Below are positions 38,817 to 41,215 of a stretch of DNA of 41,215 nucleotides, piece after piece. The notes under the pieces were generated by a model that ran no database searches, had not been told where the DNA came from, and saw only the letters and a program-made list of their open reading frames with translations. The stretch lies in IMG/VR virus record IMGVR_UViG_3300046450_002134, positions 1 through 41,215 of that record; one strand, written 5' to 3'. Made by a program: the position numbers and the translations under genes. Source of the DNA: a virus. The first letter of the stretch is position 1. Every line of letters starts with the position of its first letter.

Positions 38817-39917
38817 ATGGCTGGAGAATGGATTAAAATCGAGTCGGTGACTCCTGACAAACCGGAGGTGTTTCAGATGGCCGAATCGCTCGGGATCGAT
38901 CCCGACGCCGTCGTCGGGAAGCTCCTCAGAATCTGGGTGTGGGCCGACCAACAGACGATCGACGGTAACGCTCGCGGCGTGACGCGAGCGTTACTCGACC
39001 GTCTCACAAGCGCAGCAGGTTTTGCCGACGCGTTGGTCTCGGTCGGGTGGCTGGTCGATACGGACGACGGCCTGACGTTCCCTCGATTCGGCGAGCACAA
39101 CGGCAAAACCGCAAAATCACGGGCTCTAGGTGCTAAACGTGCCGCCAAGTCACGGTCGGAGCGTGACGGGAGCGTGACGGGAGCGTTACCGGGCCGTGAC
39201 CTAGAGAAGAGTAGAGTAGAGAAGAGTAGAGTAGAAGAAAAAAAACCTCCACCACCTTCTCAGCCGGTTGGCGACGTTGCTGGTATTGGCCCGGTGATCC
39301 TGACTGAGCCCGCCGCGGGTGGTGGTGGTAATTTGAGAACGGTTGAAAACGGACAAACGGAAGGCGGGGCACGACAGGCACCGGTCACGGCGAAGACGTG
39401 GCAAACCCTGACGGCGGCTCTGACCTCGGCCGGGCTGAACATGGCCGGCGAGGCTGTGAGGTGGGCTCGCCAGAACGGGGCGACGCCCGAGCATTGCTTC
39501 GACGTGCTCGACCATTGGCGAGCGAACCCCGAGGCCTGGACGGTCGGGATCATTTACACGCGATTCAAGGATCCGGCATTGTGCAACCAGCCGGCGGCAT
39601 TGTACTGGCCGACGCCGGCGGCTCGCGTCATCACGACGAACAGTGACGCCGATGCTCGCGACCGTCAGACCGACCAGATTGCCATGATGAACGCCGACAA
39701 ACAGCGAGCGTCGGTGTCCCGCGGCGAAGTCGACCAACTGACCGCCGAACACGGAGCCGCGATTGACGAACTGACCGACGTCGACCGCGAGGCGTTGCTC
39801 CCTGCCGGATCGTTTCGCGAAACACTGAAGCGGCGAGGTTGGCGCACGCCGACGATCCGTGGTCGAGTGCTGCGAGCTTACGTCGAGACGTATCTCGCCG
39901 AACCAGTCACCAGTTAA
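38817..39917 (+). CDS. Replication initiator / replisome organiser
   Basis: 366 residues from ATG 38817. The N-terminal 100 residues (WIKIESVTPDKPEVFQMAES, VVGKLLRIWVWADQQ, GFADALVSVGWLV) form a winged-helix domain as in lambda O-type and DnaD-like phage initiators. A low-complexity basic linker (DLEKSRVEKSRVEEKKPPPP) is encoded by DNA repeats, and a helical C-terminal domain (TWQTLTAALTSAGLN onward) may recruit the host helicase loader. It is the only replication-type gene found, so the phage must use the host replisome. Initiators often contain their own origin. Confidence 0.7.
   Translation: MAGEWIKIESVTPDKPEVFQMAESLGIDPDAVVGKLLRIWVWADQQTIDGNARGVTRALLDRLTSAAGFADALVSVGWLVDTDDGLTFPRFGEHNGKTAKSRALGAKRAAKSRSERDGSVTGALPGRDLEKSRVEKSRVEEKKPPPPSQPVGDVAGIGPVILTEPAAGGGGNLRTVENGQTEGGARQAPVTAKTWQTLTAALTSAGLNMAGEAVRWARQNGATPEHCFDVLDHWRANPEAWTVGIIYTRFKDPALCNQPAALYWPTPAARVITTNSDADARDRQTDQIAMMNADKQRASVSRGEVDQLTAEHGAAIDELTDVDREALLPAGSFRETLKRRGWRTPTIRGRVLRAYVETYLAEPVTS
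39161..39240 (+). other. Candidate replication origin (iterons plus purine-rich tract)
   Basis: Inside the initiator gene: two tandem 11-base units GCGTGACGGGA (39161-39182) and a diverged third, then two tandem 15-base units TAGAGAAGAGTAGAG (39202-39231), then an A-rich purine run to about 39247. Iterons next to a purine-rich, easily melted tract within the initiator gene are the lambda-type origin layout. They also encode the linker repeat, so protein-level constraint is an alternative. Confidence 0.5.
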
Positions 39918-39957
39918 TTTCACGCACGGCTGCGATGCCTTAAATGGAGATTTAACC

Positions 39958-40305
39958 GTGGTAGAGAACGTGGTGGAGAACGTGGAAGACACGGTTCGAG
40001 TGACAACCGATCTGGCAACGTGGATGAAGGCGGTCAAAACTCAGGACACATTCGCACCGAACCAGCGGGCACGGTTCGCCACTGAGTTTATCAATCGCTG
40101 GGGAGCGGTGGCCGCGATTCCCGAGGGCGAAGACAGCTCCGGCAGGCAAGCGATGCGGATGGCAACGCCCGAGGAACTGGTGACGCGGGCGTGTGAAACC
40201 GCAGAATTGCTACACCTGACGCTGGCCGCTCGCGGGTGGCTCGTCGCGGTGCCGGAGCCGCCGGTAAAGTCTGACAGACCGGAAATTGAAGGGCCGGCAC
40301 AGTGA
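39958..40305 (+). CDS. Hypothetical protein, last gene of the early operon
   Basis: 115 residues from GTG 39958, with GGAG eight bases upstream; the longer frame overlaps the initiator gene and is not used. TTDLATWMKAVKTQDTFAPN, RFATEFINRWGAVAAIPEGE and MRMATPEELVTRACETAELL suggest a small helical protein that I do not recognise. It ends two bases before the tail operon end coming from the other side. Confidence 0.6.
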   Translation: MVENVVENVEDTVRVTTDLATWMKAVKTQDTFAPNQRARFATEFINRWGAVAAIPEGEDSSGRQAMRMATPEELVTRACETAELLHLTLAARGWLVAVPEPPVKSDRPEIEGPAQ

Positions 40306-40307
40306 CG

Positions 40308-41215
40308 CTAAACGCCGGCCATCGCGTTCGTGATGAATCGCGGGAGCATCGGGGCCTCCATCGTCACGAACGTGCCGTTGGTTTTGACAAGCCCATCGTA
40401 CACGGCGGTGAGTATAATCCGGGAGCCACTGGCGAGGGTGTCGACCGAGACAATCGGCATCCGTGTGATTTCGGAGAAAACGACGGGGGGAATAAATGAC
40501 CATGTTCCGAACACCGCATTCGTCAACGGAACACCGCCGGAGATCGTGCCAACGGTATACTGATCCGTGTGATTCGTTGAGTTGGCGTGCCACTCCCTGC
40601 GATAGTACCGGTCGACGAACCCGGAAAGCGCGTGATCTGTCGTTTCCCAATACTCATTCACATCATTCCGGCTGCTTGGGTTGACAGGCTGACCGGGCAC
40701 GTGTGGTCGCGGGCCGAGAGTCATGGACGACCCCAGCGCAGCGAGTAATACGTTCGGGCTGCCTGGCGAGGGGCCGGCGGCGTGGGGAGCCGTCAGAAAT
40801 AGAGTCTTCCCGCCGAGATCCAGCCAGTCGCTGAGTGCCTGGTAATGGACCGCGGGCGGATCCACCGTTGCGGTATATTTCCCCGTCAGCTCGATGAAAT
40901 CAGTCCGGTCAACATCAAAGCCGGCCAGTGTGTCCGGACCCGGTGCGACACCTCCGCCGCTATTGCTGGCCCACCCGCGAAACTCCGCCGTGTTCCCGCT
41001 CGCCGGCGATAGCCCGGTGCCGCCGAACTGCGAGGCACCGAGGTTGTGCCAGATGATATTGTCCGGCACGCACTGCGACGGGCTGCCGGCCCAATAAAGC
41101 CGGTACGTGTCGCCCGGATCTATATTCAGACACTGCCCCGGCACACGCTCCCATTCCAGCACTCGCCACTCGGGCGTTTTGTGCCAGGTCGACACGGCGG
41201 AGTTGGGCGCGTCCG
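40308..41215 (-). CDS. Tail-module protein, C-terminal part (same gene as 1-662)
   Basis: This is the C-terminal portion of the junction-crossing gene; it stops with TAG at 40310-40308. The apparent GTG start at 41195 is an internal Val codon of the longer frame. The segment contains a GGKTLFLTAP stretch after SDWLDLG, which resembles the strand-turn-helix of an alpha/beta (Rossmann- or amidotransferase-like) fold, but this is not enough to assign a function. The C-terminus is beta-rich. The gene meets the plus-strand early operon tail to tail: the last early gene stops at 40305 and this one at 40308, with two bases between them, so no room is left for a separate terminator. It is the last gene of the leftward late transcript. 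Confidence 0.75.
   Translation of the reverse strand, partial: DAPNSAVSTWHKTPEWRVLEWERVPGQCLNIDPGDTYRLYWAGSPSQCVPDNIIWHNLGASQFGGTGLSPASGNTAEFRGWASNSGGGVAPGPDTLAGFDVDRTDFIELTGKYTATVDPPAVHYQALSDWLDLGGKTLFLTAPHAAGPSPGSPNVLLAALGSSMTLGPRPHVPGQPVNPSSRNDVNEYWETTDHALSGFVDRYYRREWHANSTNHTDQYTVGTISGGVPLTNAVFGTWSFIPPVVFSEITRMPIVSVDTLASGSRIILTAVYDGLVKTNGTFVTMEAPMLPRFITNAMAGV
41083..41215. repeat. Terminal direct repeat, right copy (circular overlap)
   Basis: Right-hand copy of the 133-bp terminal overlap, identical to 1-133 except for one base at 41209. Trimming it leaves a circular unit of about 41,082 bp. Confidence 0.95.

Overview
The window is a complete or near-complete genome of a tailed (siphovirus-like) temperate bacteriophage, closed into a circle. 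The last 133 bases (41083-41215) repeat the first 133 with one mismatch, and a tail gene reads through the junction in frame, so the unit genome is about 41,082 bp. It is GC-rich, with tightly packed genes and many ATGA/TAATG overlaps. The host cannot be named from the sequence. A Planctomycetota host is my best guess (phage CsrA, sulfotransferase, papain-type protease, integron-like sites), at low to moderate confidence.

Left two thirds, minus strand, read from about 31.6 kb down to 1 and around to 40.3 kb: a tyrosine recombinase (30636-31649); a membrane/lipoprotein block with a papain-like cysteine protease and a WCGPC thioredoxin-like lipoprotein (27400-30617); Nu1-like small and GpA-like large terminase (24663-27193); a cargo region of small genes and a DNA methyltransferase (19425-24649); then a lambda-like head and tail module. 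That module runs gpW-like protein, portal, ClpP-like protease, decoration protein, major capsid, neck proteins, major tail protein, frameshifted tail assembly chaperone, tape measure, tail-tip proteins, a beta-propeller tail fibre, a glycosyltransferase, a sulfotransferase and further tail/baseplate proteins.

The right third, mostly plus strand, is the immunity and early region. It holds an attP-like fragment of a tRNA-Pro gene, a small Cro/CI-type repressor with matching 16-bp operators, a membrane protein read the other way, a winged-helix protein, a CsrA homologue behind a heavily structured leader, a second tyrosine recombinase with a Cys cluster, a zinc-ribbon protein, a MazG-like NTP pyrophosphohydrolase, a DUF3102-like protein, an HD nucleotidase-like protein, an ASCH-like protein and a replication initiator carrying internal iterons.

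Most unusual: (1) four attC-like imperfect inverted repeats in the cargo region, three of them overlapping the stop codon of the preceding ORF, as in integron gene cassettes; (2) a 150-bp promoter-operator-terminator module duplicated inside that region; (3) a textbook -1 frameshift signal in the tail chaperone; (4) a possible lysis or envelope-attack cassette built from a cysteine protease and a thioredoxin-like lipoprotein, with no recognisable peptidoglycan hydrolase; (5) adjacent glycosyltransferase and sulfotransferase genes in the tail module; (6) a phage csrA with a leader that carries a near-consensus CsrA site.
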